A DNA stretch of 64,000 bases from DAHUYF01 sp035509275. GTDB taxonomy: Bacteria; Pseudomonadota; Alphaproteobacteria; ATCC43930; CGMCC-115725. The position numbers and the translations under genes are program-made. The stretch spans positions 1 to 64,000 of the forward strand of contig DATJLU010000129.1 of the NCBI GenBank assembly GCA_035509275.1, read 5' to 3'. The notes beneath the pieces are model-generated. The model worked only from the letters and a program-made list of their open reading frames with translations, was not told the DNA's origin and did no database searches. Below, piece after piece: positions 15,615 through 22,923 of the stretch (positions are counted from its first letter, which is position 1; every line of letters begins with the position of its first letter).

Positions 15615-17452
15615 CACGTCGCCTTCCCGCACCGATCCCTTGGCTTGCCGGACTCCTCGCCCTCTATCTCGTCGCGCCGCTCGTCGCCGGCATCGAGCAG
15701 GCGGGACGGGCTGATTGGCATTCGGTCGATGCGAGCGGCCTCATCGACGCTTCCGCCGTCTCGATCGCCAGCGCTACGGTCGCAACTGCCATCATCGCGG
15801 CGTGCGGCATCCCGCTGGGCTACCTGCTGGCGCGGGTGCCGGGACGGGCGATGGCGGCGCTGGGCTTTGTGGTCCAGCTTCCGCTGGCGCTGCCGCCGCT
15901 CACCAGCGGCATCCTACTGTTGTTCCTCGTCGGCTACAGCGCGCCGCTCGGCCGGCTGCTCGCCGGCACGCTTACCGATTCCTTTGCCGGGATCGTGTTG
16001 GCCGAGGTTTTCGTCGCGGCGCCGTTTCTGATCATCGCGGCGCGCTCGGCCTTCGCTGCGATCGATCCGGTTCTCGAAGGCGTCGGCGCGAGCTTGGGCC
16101 GCGGGCCGTTGGAGCTTTTCTGTCGCGTCAGCCTGCCCATCGCCTGGCCGTCGCTCCTGTCGGGGTTGCTGCTGGCCTGGCTGCGGGCGTTCGGCGAGTT
16201 CGGCGCCACCGTCATGGTCGCCTATCATCCCTATTCGCTCCCGGTCTACACCTATGTGGCGTTCGGCGCGCAAGGGCTGCCGGCGATGTTGCCGGTGCTG
16301 TTGCCGACGCTGGTGCTCGCGCTGATCATCATGGCGCTGATCACGCTGGTCGGCGCGCCGCGCGACGGCCGCTCGTCGCAAGCGGCGCGCGGGAGCGGTG
16401 CGCTGGCCGCGCCTCGGATCGCGGCAGCGGCGGCGCGGCGACACGGCGATGATGAGGTCGAGCTGGCGCTGCGGCTCGAGAAGCGGCTCGGCAGCTTCCA
16501 GCTCGAACTCGCCTGGTTCCCGCAGCGCCGCCGTCTCGGCATCCTCGGTCCTTCGGGCTCGGGCAAGTCGCTGACCTTCAAGCTCATCGCCGGCATCGAG
16601 CGCTGCGATCGGGGGGCGATCGTCGTTGCCGGAAGGGACGTATCACAGCTCGACCCGGCGAAACGCGCCATCGCCTATGTACCGCAGAGCTACGGCCTCT
16701 TTCCGCATCTGACGGTGCGCGAGCAGTTGAGGTTTCCGGTCGGCGCTGATCCCGGGAAGGCGGAGTATTGGCTCGACCGTCTCGGTCTGCGCGGCCTCGA
16801 AGGGCGCCGTCCCGCCGCGCTCTCGCTCGGCCAGCAGCAGCGAGTGGCATTGGCGCGCGCCCTCGTCCGGCCGGCCGATCTGCTGCTGCTCGACGAGCCT
16901 TTCTCGGCGCTGGACGCGCCGCTCCGGTCGCGCCTGCGCAGCGAGCTGCTGTCGCTGCAGGACGAGCTCGCCGCCACGACGATCCTTGTGACCCATGATC
17001 CGGCGGAAGCGGCAGTGCTCGCCGATGAGCTCCTCGTGCTCGATGGGGGCCGGGTTTTGCAATCGGGTCCGACCGCCTATGTGTTCCGCCGGCCCGCGAA
17101 CGAGACGGTGGCGCGACTGCTCGGCGCCGAGAATGTGGCCGAAGGCGTCGCCGCCGGTCCGGACAAGATTGCCCTCGGCGGCGATATGATCCTCGAGGTG
17201 GGCGGCCCGGCGCTCCGTCCGGGCCAGCGCGTCGGCTGGGGCTTTTCGCCGGTGCATGCCCGGCTCGACGCAAGCGGCCTCTATCGGGGCGCGGTGGAGC
17301 GCGTGACCGCCATCGCGCTCGAACGACACATCAGCGTCCGCCTGGGCGATGCCACCATCAAGCTTGCCGATGGCGGCAGCGCTGCGGCGCCGGGCGATCT
17401 CTGCCGCTTCGACATCGATCCCGAGGCCATCCAGGTCTGGCCGCTCGATTAG
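15611..17452 (+). CDS. Fused ModB-ModC: molybdate/tungstate ABC permease and ATPase in one chain
   Basis: A 613-residue fusion. Residues 1 to about 245 are a ModB/CysT-type permease with some six membrane helices and the EAA-like loop (EGVGASLGRGPLELFCRVSLPIAWPSLLSG). After an Ala/Arg-rich linker (about 246-280), the ATPase begins: Walker A GPSGSGKS (about 312-319), Q-loop VPQSYGLFPHLTV, signature LSLGQQQR (about 404), Walker B LLLLDEPFSALD (about 423), and H-loop VTHDPAEA. The signature has LSLGQ instead of LSGGQ. The C-terminal 90 residues (AENVAEGV to the end) form a TOBE/Mop-like domain that probably senses the oxyanion. ModB and ModC are usually separate proteins. Confidence 0.85.
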   Translation: MTRRLPAPIPWLAGLLALYLVAPLVAGIEQAGRADWHSVDASGLIDASAVSIASATVATAIIAACGIPLGYLLARVPGRAMAALGFVVQLPLALPPLTSGILLLFLVGYSAPLGRLLAGTLTDSFAGIVLAEVFVAAPFLIIAARSAFAAIDPVLEGVGASLGRGPLELFCRVSLPIAWPSLLSGLLLAWLRAFGEFGATVMVAYHPYSLPVYTYVAFGAQGLPAMLPVLLPTLVLALIIMALITLVGAPRDGRSSQAARGSGALAAPRIAAAAARRHGDDEVELALRLEKRLGSFQLELAWFPQRRRLGILGPSGSGKSLTFKLIAGIERCDRGAIVVAGRDVSQLDPAKRAIAYVPQSYGLFPHLTVREQLRFPVGADPGKAEYWLDRLGLRGLEGRRPAALSLGQQQRVALARALVRPADLLLLDEPFSALDAPLRSRLRSELLSLQDELAATTILVTHDPAEAAVLADELLVLDGGRVLQSGPTAYVFRRPANETVARLLGAENVAEGVAAGPDKIALGGDMILEVGGPALRPGQRVGWGFSPVHARLDASGLYRGAVERVTAIALERHISVRLGDATIKLADGGSAAAPGDLCRFDIDPEAIQVWPLD

Positions 17453-17517
17453 GGCCGCGGAACGGCGCGTGGTAAGGTTCGTGCGACGCGCGTCAGACTG
17501 ACGCCAAGGTGGAAGCC

Positions 17518-18402
17518 ATGGATGACCCGACGATCCTCGGAGAGACCATTGCCGGTATCGAGAGCATCCTCGCCGATGATCTCGACCGCATCCGCGTCGA
17601 GCGCGCGGTGGTTGGTCTCTTCTTCACGGGCGTGAAGCTCGACAGCGGGGCGGCCGGCGCCTGCGCAACGCCGCTGCGATCGATACCGGAAGCGGTCTGT
17701 TGCCCGAGCTCCGCCATGGCCATGCCGTTTCCCGGCAAGCTGCGCGGGCGCCCGGCGCGGGCGCTGCTGAAGGAGATCGGCGCCGGGAGCGGCATCCGTC
17801 GCGCCATCGGCATCGCCGCGATGAACGCGCTTGCGGAGATGTGCTGGGAGCGTCGCGCAAGGAACGACGTGGAGCTTGGCGTGGGCATCGACGCTTATGA
17901 CGCGGCGGCGATCCGCGCGGCCGATCACGTCGTCGTGGTCGGCGCCTTTGTTCCGTTTCTCAAGGCGCTGAAGCGGGCGCGGCAGCATTTCACCGTGCTG
18001 GAGATCGATGCGGCGACGCTGAAACCGGACGAGCTGCCGCATTACCGCCCATCCTGCGAGGCCGGCGAGGTGGTGCCGTCAGCCGACGTGATCCTGATCA
18101 CCGGCACGACGCTGGTCAACGGCACGCTCGATCATCTTCTCCGCCTCTGTCGGCCATCGGCGCGCGTCGTCGTCGTCGGTCCCACGGTGAGCCTGCTGCC
18201 CGATGCCTTCCTGCGTCGTAGCGTCGACGTGCTCGGCGGCATCCGCGTTACCGCCGCCGACGCGTTTCTCGACCTTCTTGCCGAAGGCGGTTCCGGCCAT
18301 CACTTCTTCGGCCGTTCGGCCGAAAAGGTCGTTTTGCAGCGGCGAATGGCGCCGCGCCGCGCCGACCCGCCGGCGATCCTCGACGCTCTTCCCCGGCACT
18401 GA
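17518..18402 (+). CDS. DUF364 protein (DUF4213 + DUF364, putative metal chelation)
   Basis: A 294-residue protein. The N-terminal part (FFTGVKLDSGAAGACATP, about residues 35-55) matches the DUF4213 enolase-N-like domain. The C-terminal two thirds form the DUF364 Rossmann-like domain (HVVVVGAFVPFLKALK, ADVILITGTTLVNGTLDHLLRLC, VVVVGPTVSLLPDAF). DUF364 has been labelled a putative heavy-metal chelation domain on structural grounds; no reaction is established. It lies 65 bases after the fused ModBC gene on the same strand and is likely co-transcribed, so it may handle molybdate/tungstate or the cofactor. AAGGTGG precedes the ATG; a GTG three codons earlier is an alternative. Confidence 0.82.
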   Translation: MDDPTILGETIAGIESILADDLDRIRVERAVVGLFFTGVKLDSGAAGACATPLRSIPEAVCCPSSAMAMPFPGKLRGRPARALLKEIGAGSGIRRAIGIAAMNALAEMCWERRARNDVELGVGIDAYDAAAIRAADHVVVVGAFVPFLKALKRARQHFTVLEIDAATLKPDELPHYRPSCEAGEVVPSADVILITGTTLVNGTLDHLLRLCRPSARVVVVGPTVSLLPDAFLRRSVDVLGGIRVTAADAFLDLLAEGGSGHHFFGRSAEKVVLQRRMAPRRADPPAILDALPRH

Positions 18403-18439
18403 ACACGGGCTTTCGACGGATGCCGAAGCTTGCTAAGCT

Positions 18440-18463
18440 CGTTATATCTGAACGAATATAGCG
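18440..18463. promoter_or_regulatory. ModE-like operator B, upstream of aldehyde dehydrogenase 1
   Basis: CGTTATAT (18440-18447) and ATATAGCG (18456-18463) are separated by 8 bases; the arms are inverted repeats with one mismatch. It resembles the known E. coli ModE site pattern CGTTATAT-N8-ACATAACG. It lies 68 bases upstream of the start codon of the aldehyde dehydrogenase at 18532. Confidence 0.7.
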
Positions 18464-18531
18464 GATAGGGCCGGCCCGCAGGGTGTCGGCGGCCGCAGCG
18501 CAATCCTGACCCCAAGGCGGAGGTATGACCG

Positions 18532-20028
18532 ATGGATACGCTCGAAAAGCTGCTTGAGGCGCCGCATCCTTTCCTGGACGGCTCGGTGAAGCGCATGCTG
18601 ATTGGCGGGCAATGGGTTCCGGCCGTCTCCGGCAAGACCTTCGAGAGCCGCGATCCGGCGACGGGAAAGCTGCTCGCGAAGGTCGCCGAGGGCGATGCCG
18701 AGGACATCGAGCGCGCGGTCGCAGCGGCGCGGCGCGCCTTCGACGGCCCTTGGCGCAAGGTCAAGCCCTTTGAGCGCCAGCAGATGCTGCTGAAGCTCGC
18801 CGACCTCGTCGAGCGACATTTCGAGGAGCTGAGCCTCCTCGATACGCTCGACATGGGCGCACCCATCAGCCGCACGCTCGCCAATCGCCGGCGCGTGCTC
18901 GGCATGCTGCGCTACTACGCCGGAATGGCCACGGCGCTGCACGGCGAGACGGTCGAGAACTCGCTGCCGGGCGAGATCTTTTCCTACACGCTGAAGGAGC
19001 CGGTCGGCGTCGTCGGCGCTATCATTCCGTGGAACGGGCCGCTCGGCGCCTCGGTGTGGAAGATCGGGCCGGCGCTTGCCACAGGCTGCACGGTGATCCT
19101 GAAGCCGGCGGAAGAGGCACCGCTGACGCCGCTGCGCCTCGGCGAGCTCATCCTCGAGGCGGGCATTCCCGAGGGCGTTGTCAACATCGTGCCGGGCTAT
19201 GGTGAGACGGCGGGCGCCGCGCTCGCCGCCCATCCCGGCGTCGACAAGGTCGCCTTCACCGGCTCGCATCTCACCGGACAGAAGATCGTCCAGGCCTCGG
19301 CCGGGAACTTGAAGCGCGTCTCGCTCGAGCTCGGCGGCAAGTCGCCCGACATCGTCTTCGCCGATGCCGATCTCGAGACCGCGGTCCCCGGCGCCGGCAT
19401 GGCGGTGTTCGCCAATTCGGGCCAGATCTGCAGCGCCGGAACGCGGCTCTTCGTCGAGCGCCGCGTCTATGACGAGTTCACCGACCGCGTCGCGGCGTTC
19501 GGCAAGAGCCTGCAGGTCGGCAACGGTGTCGATCCCAAGACGCAGATCGGCCCCTTGGTCTCCGAGCAACAGCTGGACCGCGTCACCGGCTATCTCAGGA
19601 TCGGCCAGGAAGAAGGCGCCCGCGCGCTCTCGGGCGGCAGCCGCGTCACCGCAGGCCCGCTCGCGGAGGGCTACTTCGTGCCGCCGACGGTCTTTGCCGG
19701 GGTGCGCGACGACATGCGGATCGCGCAGGAGGAGATTTTTGGTCCAGTGCTGTCGGCGATCCCGTTCCAGGACATCGAGGAGGTGGTCACCCGCGCCAAT
19801 GCGACGCCCTTCGGCCTCGGCAGCGGAGTCTGGACGCGCGACGTCAACAAGGCGCATCGCCTGGCGAAGGGCATCCGCGCCGGCTCGGTCTGGGTCAATT
19901 GCTACCAGGCGATGGACCCCGCGATGCCGTTCGGTGGCTACAAGATGAGCGGCTACGGGCGGGAATCGGGCCTGCAGCATCTCGAAGAGTATCTCAACGT
20001 CAAGGCGGTCTGGATCAAGACCGCCTAG
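18532..20028 (+). CDS. NAD(P)-dependent aldehyde dehydrogenase
   Basis: A 498-residue ALDH-superfamily enzyme that oxidises an aldehyde to the acid with NAD(P). The nucleotide loop is VGVVGAIIPWNGPL, the catalytic Glu is E266 (LELGGKSPD), and the nucleophile is C300 in GQICSAGTR. The C-terminal NCYQAMDPAMPFGGYKMSGYGRESG is typical of the broad AldA/betaine-aldehyde group. The substrate is not predictable. The gene stands alone behind a ModE-like box, and convergent to the SMP-30-type gene. GGCGGAGGT precedes the ATG at correct spacing. Confidence 0.9.
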   Translation: MDTLEKLLEAPHPFLDGSVKRMLIGGQWVPAVSGKTFESRDPATGKLLAKVAEGDAEDIERAVAAARRAFDGPWRKVKPFERQQMLLKLADLVERHFEELSLLDTLDMGAPISRTLANRRRVLGMLRYYAGMATALHGETVENSLPGEIFSYTLKEPVGVVGAIIPWNGPLGASVWKIGPALATGCTVILKPAEEAPLTPLRLGELILEAGIPEGVVNIVPGYGETAGAALAAHPGVDKVAFTGSHLTGQKIVQASAGNLKRVSLELGGKSPDIVFADADLETAVPGAGMAVFANSGQICSAGTRLFVERRVYDEFTDRVAAFGKSLQVGNGVDPKTQIGPLVSEQQLDRVTGYLRIGQEEGARALSGGSRVTAGPLAEGYFVPPTVFAGVRDDMRIAQEEIFGPVLSAIPFQDIEEVVTRANATPFGLGSGVWTRDVNKAHRLAKGIRAGSVWVNCYQAMDPAMPFGGYKMSGYGRESGLQHLEEYLNVKAVWIKTA

Positions 20029-20053
20029 CTCCGGCGCGCCTTATCCCCTCATC

Positions 20054-20084
20054 CCCTCCCTCTCCCCGCAAGGGAGAGGGAGGG
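20054..20084. terminator. Perfect 13-bp hairpin between convergent genes
   Basis: CCCTCCCTCTCCC (20054-20066) pairs with GGGAGAGGGAGGG (20072-20084) around a 5-base loop. It lies between the convergent ALDH and beta-propeller genes. There is no clear T tract, so it may be a bidirectional stop or a dispersed palindrome; related words occur near 55340. Confidence 0.45.
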
Positions 20085-20102
20085 TGATAGGCCGTTGGAC
20101 CG

Positions 20103-21056
20103 CTACTTCACCGGGACCGCGATGGCGCGGAAAGGATCGGGCTTCGTGCCCTTCTTCGCGGGATCGAACAGCAGGTTGAGCTGACCCTCGAGCGCCCAGG
20201 CGGTGTCGCCGACTTGCCAGACCGAGACCGGCACCTTCATGCCGTCCTTCAGCACCTCGATCTTGGCGGTGTCGCCGTCGACGCTGACGCGGTCGAGACG
20301 GCCCGCGCCTTCGATCATGAGGAAGCTGTTGTGCCCCAGCATGCGCATGCCGTCAGGATGATCCAAAGGCTGCGACGGCTTCAGCTCGCTCACTGTGCCC
20401 GCCGCGCCGTCGGCGCCGACCGCGACGCGGAAGAGGCGATGGGTGTTGTAGGTGTTGACATAGAGGTTGCCGTCGCTGCCGAAGGCGATGCCATCAAGGT
20501 TGAAACCCTCGCCGCCGAAGCGATCGTCCTTGGCCCAGACCTCGAAAGCGGTGGCGCCCGGCTTCAGGCGCAGGATGGTCGGATTGAGCGAGTCGGCGAC
20601 ATAGGCGGCGCCGTCCTTGCCGATCGCGATGTCGTTGCAGAACTGTTTGTCGCCCGGAAGCGCCACGCTGCCCTTCTCGGCGCCCGTCTTGAGATCGAAG
20701 GCCTTGAGCGCGGTCGGCTTCTTGCCGGTCGGCACAGTGACGCCCGCCCCCGAGAGATCGGATGAGCAGACCCAAAGCGTTCCCGCGTTCTCGTCGGCGA
20801 GCACGCCGATGACCGACAGCAGATCGCTCGAGCCTTTGGCGATGAAGGGCTCGGCCGCCGACCCGCCCGGCGGCACCCGGTAGACCGCGCCGTCGCCGAG
20901 GCTGCCGATGTACAGCGTGCCGTCGGACGTGCCGGTGATGCTCTCGGGGAACGTGTGGTCGCCAGGGATGCTGATCTCGGCCGGGGCCGCTGCGGCGGCC
21001 GTCGCCAAAAGCGCTGCGAACATGCCGCCGATCGCGGCGCGATATGCCGTTCTCAT
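20103..21056 (-). CDS. Secreted SMP-30/gluconolactonase-like beta-propeller protein
   Basis: A 317-residue exported protein (signal peptide of about 24 residues ending AAAAAP). Propeller blades recur: ITGTSDGTLYIGSLGDGAVYRV, DIAIGKDGAAYVADSLNPTILRL and GIAFGSDGNLYVNTYNTHRLFRV. This is the SMP-30/LRE fold used by lactonases and by secreted binding proteins. The metal ligands cannot be confirmed by eye. AGGAG precedes the ATG at 21056. It sits downstream of the second aldehyde dehydrogenase on the same strand with a 92-base gap, so both may be read from the operator at 22728. Confidence 0.82.
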   Translation of the reverse strand: MRTAYRAAIGGMFAALLATAAAAAPAEISIPGDHTFPESITGTSDGTLYIGSLGDGAVYRVPPGGSAAEPFIAKGSSDLLSVIGVLADENAGTLWVCSSDLSGAGVTVPTGKKPTALKAFDLKTGAEKGSVALPGDKQFCNDIAIGKDGAAYVADSLNPTILRLKPGATAFEVWAKDDRFGGEGFNLDGIAFGSDGNLYVNTYNTHRLFRVAVGADGAAGTVSELKPSQPLDHPDGMRMLGHNSFLMIEGAGRLDRVSVDGDTAKIEVLKDGMKVPVSVWQVGDTAWALEGQLNLLFDPAKKGTKPDPFRAIAVPVK

Positions 21057-21148
21057 GGATGCTCCTCCCGATGACTGATGGCCCGCCCGCGGTTGCTCCA
21101 CGGTGCGGCAGAAAGAAAGGCGGCGCCCGAGGGCGCCGCCGCCGCGGC

Positions 21149-22648
21149 CTAAAGTGCCGTCGTGACCGCCTTGACCTCGGTGTAATTGTGCAGGACCTCC
21201 TCGCCCATCTCGCGGCCCCAGCCCGACTGCTTGTAGCCGCCGAAGGGAAGCGCCGCGTCGAAGACGTTGTGGCAATTGACCCAGACGGTGCCGGCGCGCA
21301 GCCGCTTCGCCATCTTGGTGGCGAGCCCGCCATCCCGCGTCCAGACGCTTGCGGCAAGGCCGTAGACCGTGGCGTTGGCTTCCTTGGCGATCCGGTCGAG
21401 ATCGTCATCGTCAAAGGCCTCGGCAACGAGCACCGGACCGAAGATCTCCTCGCGCACCACCTTCATGCCGCTGTTGGTGTCGGTGATCACCGTTGGCGTT
21501 ACGAAATAGCCGCCATTCCCGGGCTTGGTGCCGCCAGTGACGATCTTGGCACCTTCCTGCTTGCCGCTCTCGATATAGCCGGTGACGCGGCCGAACTGTT
21601 CCTGCGAGACCAAGGGACCCATCTGCGTCGCGGGATCGAGGCCGGGGCCGAGCTTGATCGACTGCGCCACGCCGCAAATGCCGTCCAAGACCTTGTCGAA
21701 CACCTTCTTATGCGCGAAGAGGCGCGAGCCGGCGCAGCAGGTCTGACCCTGGTTGAAGAAGATGCCCATGGCCGTACCGGGGATGGCGCGCTCAAGATCG
21801 GCGTCGGGGAAGACGATCGCCGGCGACTTGCCGCCGAGTTCCAGTGTTACTTTCTTGAGGTTGCCGGCGGCCGCCTCGACGATGAGCTTGCCGACCTCGG
21901 TCGAGCCGGTGAAAGCGACCTTGTCGACGAGGTCGTGGGCGGCCAGCGCCGCGCCGCCGGTCTCGCCATAGCCCGCGAGAATGTTCACGACGCCGTCGGG
22001 GAAGCCCGTCTCGACCACGAGCTCGGCGAGCCGCAGCGCCGAGAGCGGCGTCTGCTCGGCCGCTTTCAGCACCACGGTGCAGCCGGCCGCCAGCGCCGGC
22101 GCCAGCTTCCACGCCGCCATCAGCAGCGGGAAGTTCCAGGGAATGATCTGGCCGACCACACCCACCGGCTCGCGCAGCGTGTAGGAGAAGTATTCGCCCG
22201 GGAAGGAGAGCGGGATGGTCGTGCCGGTGATCTTGGTTGCCCAGCCCGCCATGTAGCGGAACATGTCGACGGCGAGCGGCACATCGGCCATGCGCGCGAC
22301 CGCGACGGGCTTGCCGTTGTCGATCGATTCGATCTCTGCCAGCTCGTCGCCGTGCTTCTCGACGAGGTCGGCGAGCTTCCACAAAAGCTTGCCGCGGTCG
22401 GACGGCGAGGTCTTGCCCCAGGGGCCGGTATCGAAGGCGCGGCGCGCCGCGTTGACGGCGAGATCGACATCCGCCGCGTCAGCCTCGGCGACCTGCGCCA
22501 GAAGCGTGCCGGTCGCGGGGTTGTAGACCGGGAAGGTCTTGCCTGACGCAGCGTCGACCAGCTTGCCGTCGATCAGCAGCCGGCTACGCCGGCCGATAAA
22601 ATCCCGTGCCGGCGCGCCGAGGCGATTGTCGAGCGCGATCGTATCCAT
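21149..22648 (-). CDS. NAD-dependent aldehyde dehydrogenase (class 1/2-like)
   Basis: A 499-residue ALDH closer to the ALDH1/2 and phenylacetaldehyde group. Motifs are PVGVVGQIIPWNFPLLMAAWK, the general base Glu in LELGGKSPA, and GQTCCAGSR with C304 as nucleophile by alignment, followed by C305. The N-terminus has a short extra lead (MDTIALDNRLGAPARDF). It is about as related to the first ALDH as general family members are. A strong GAGGAGG precedes the ATG. A perfect ModE-like operator lies about 80 bases upstream. Confidence 0.92.
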   Translation of the reverse strand: MDTIALDNRLGAPARDFIGRRSRLLIDGKLVDAASGKTFPVYNPATGTLLAQVAEADAADVDLAVNAARRAFDTGPWGKTSPSDRGKLLWKLADLVEKHGDELAEIESIDNGKPVAVARMADVPLAVDMFRYMAGWATKITGTTIPLSFPGEYFSYTLREPVGVVGQIIPWNFPLLMAAWKLAPALAAGCTVVLKAAEQTPLSALRLAELVVETGFPDGVVNILAGYGETGGAALAAHDLVDKVAFTGSTEVGKLIVEAAAGNLKKVTLELGGKSPAIVFPDADLERAIPGTAMGIFFNQGQTCCAGSRLFAHKKVFDKVLDGICGVAQSIKLGPGLDPATQMGPLVSQEQFGRVTGYIESGKQEGAKIVTGGTKPGNGGYFVTPTVITDTNSGMKVVREEIFGPVLVAEAFDDDDLDRIAKEANATVYGLAASVWTRDGGLATKMAKRLRAGTVWVNCHNVFDAALPFGGYKQSGWGREMGEEVLHNYTEVKAVTTAL

Positions 22649-22727
22649 GGCGGTTTCCTCCTCGCTGGTTGATGCGTTTTCTCGCGGCGTCGGAACGTCA
22701 CGGCGCCGGGACGCCGCGTCGAGCGCG

Positions 22728-22755
22728 GTCGCTATATTTAGTTGGATATAGCGAC
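22728..22755. promoter_or_regulatory. ModE-like operator C, perfect inverted repeat
   Basis: GTCGCTATAT (22728-22737), 8 bases, ATATAGCGAC (22746-22755): the 10-bp arms are exact reverse complements. It lies in the divergent region between the aldehyde dehydrogenase (start 22648) and the DUF2339 gene (start 22924). It is closer to the dehydrogenase, with about 170 bases to the DUF2339 start. This is the best-formed copy of the five sites. Confidence 0.75.
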
Positions 22756-22923
22756 CCTAGCAGAGATCGGCGGCCGGTACAAGCGGCGCGGATCGGCACC
22801 CGACGGAGCGTCCCGGCTGAGTGTATTGCGTCGGATGGCCAAAGATGAGACGTTGGCGCCAATCGATGGCGGGCGCTGGAGAATGTCGGTCCAAGCCAGC
22901 CCGACTCGGCCGACTGGAGAAGC

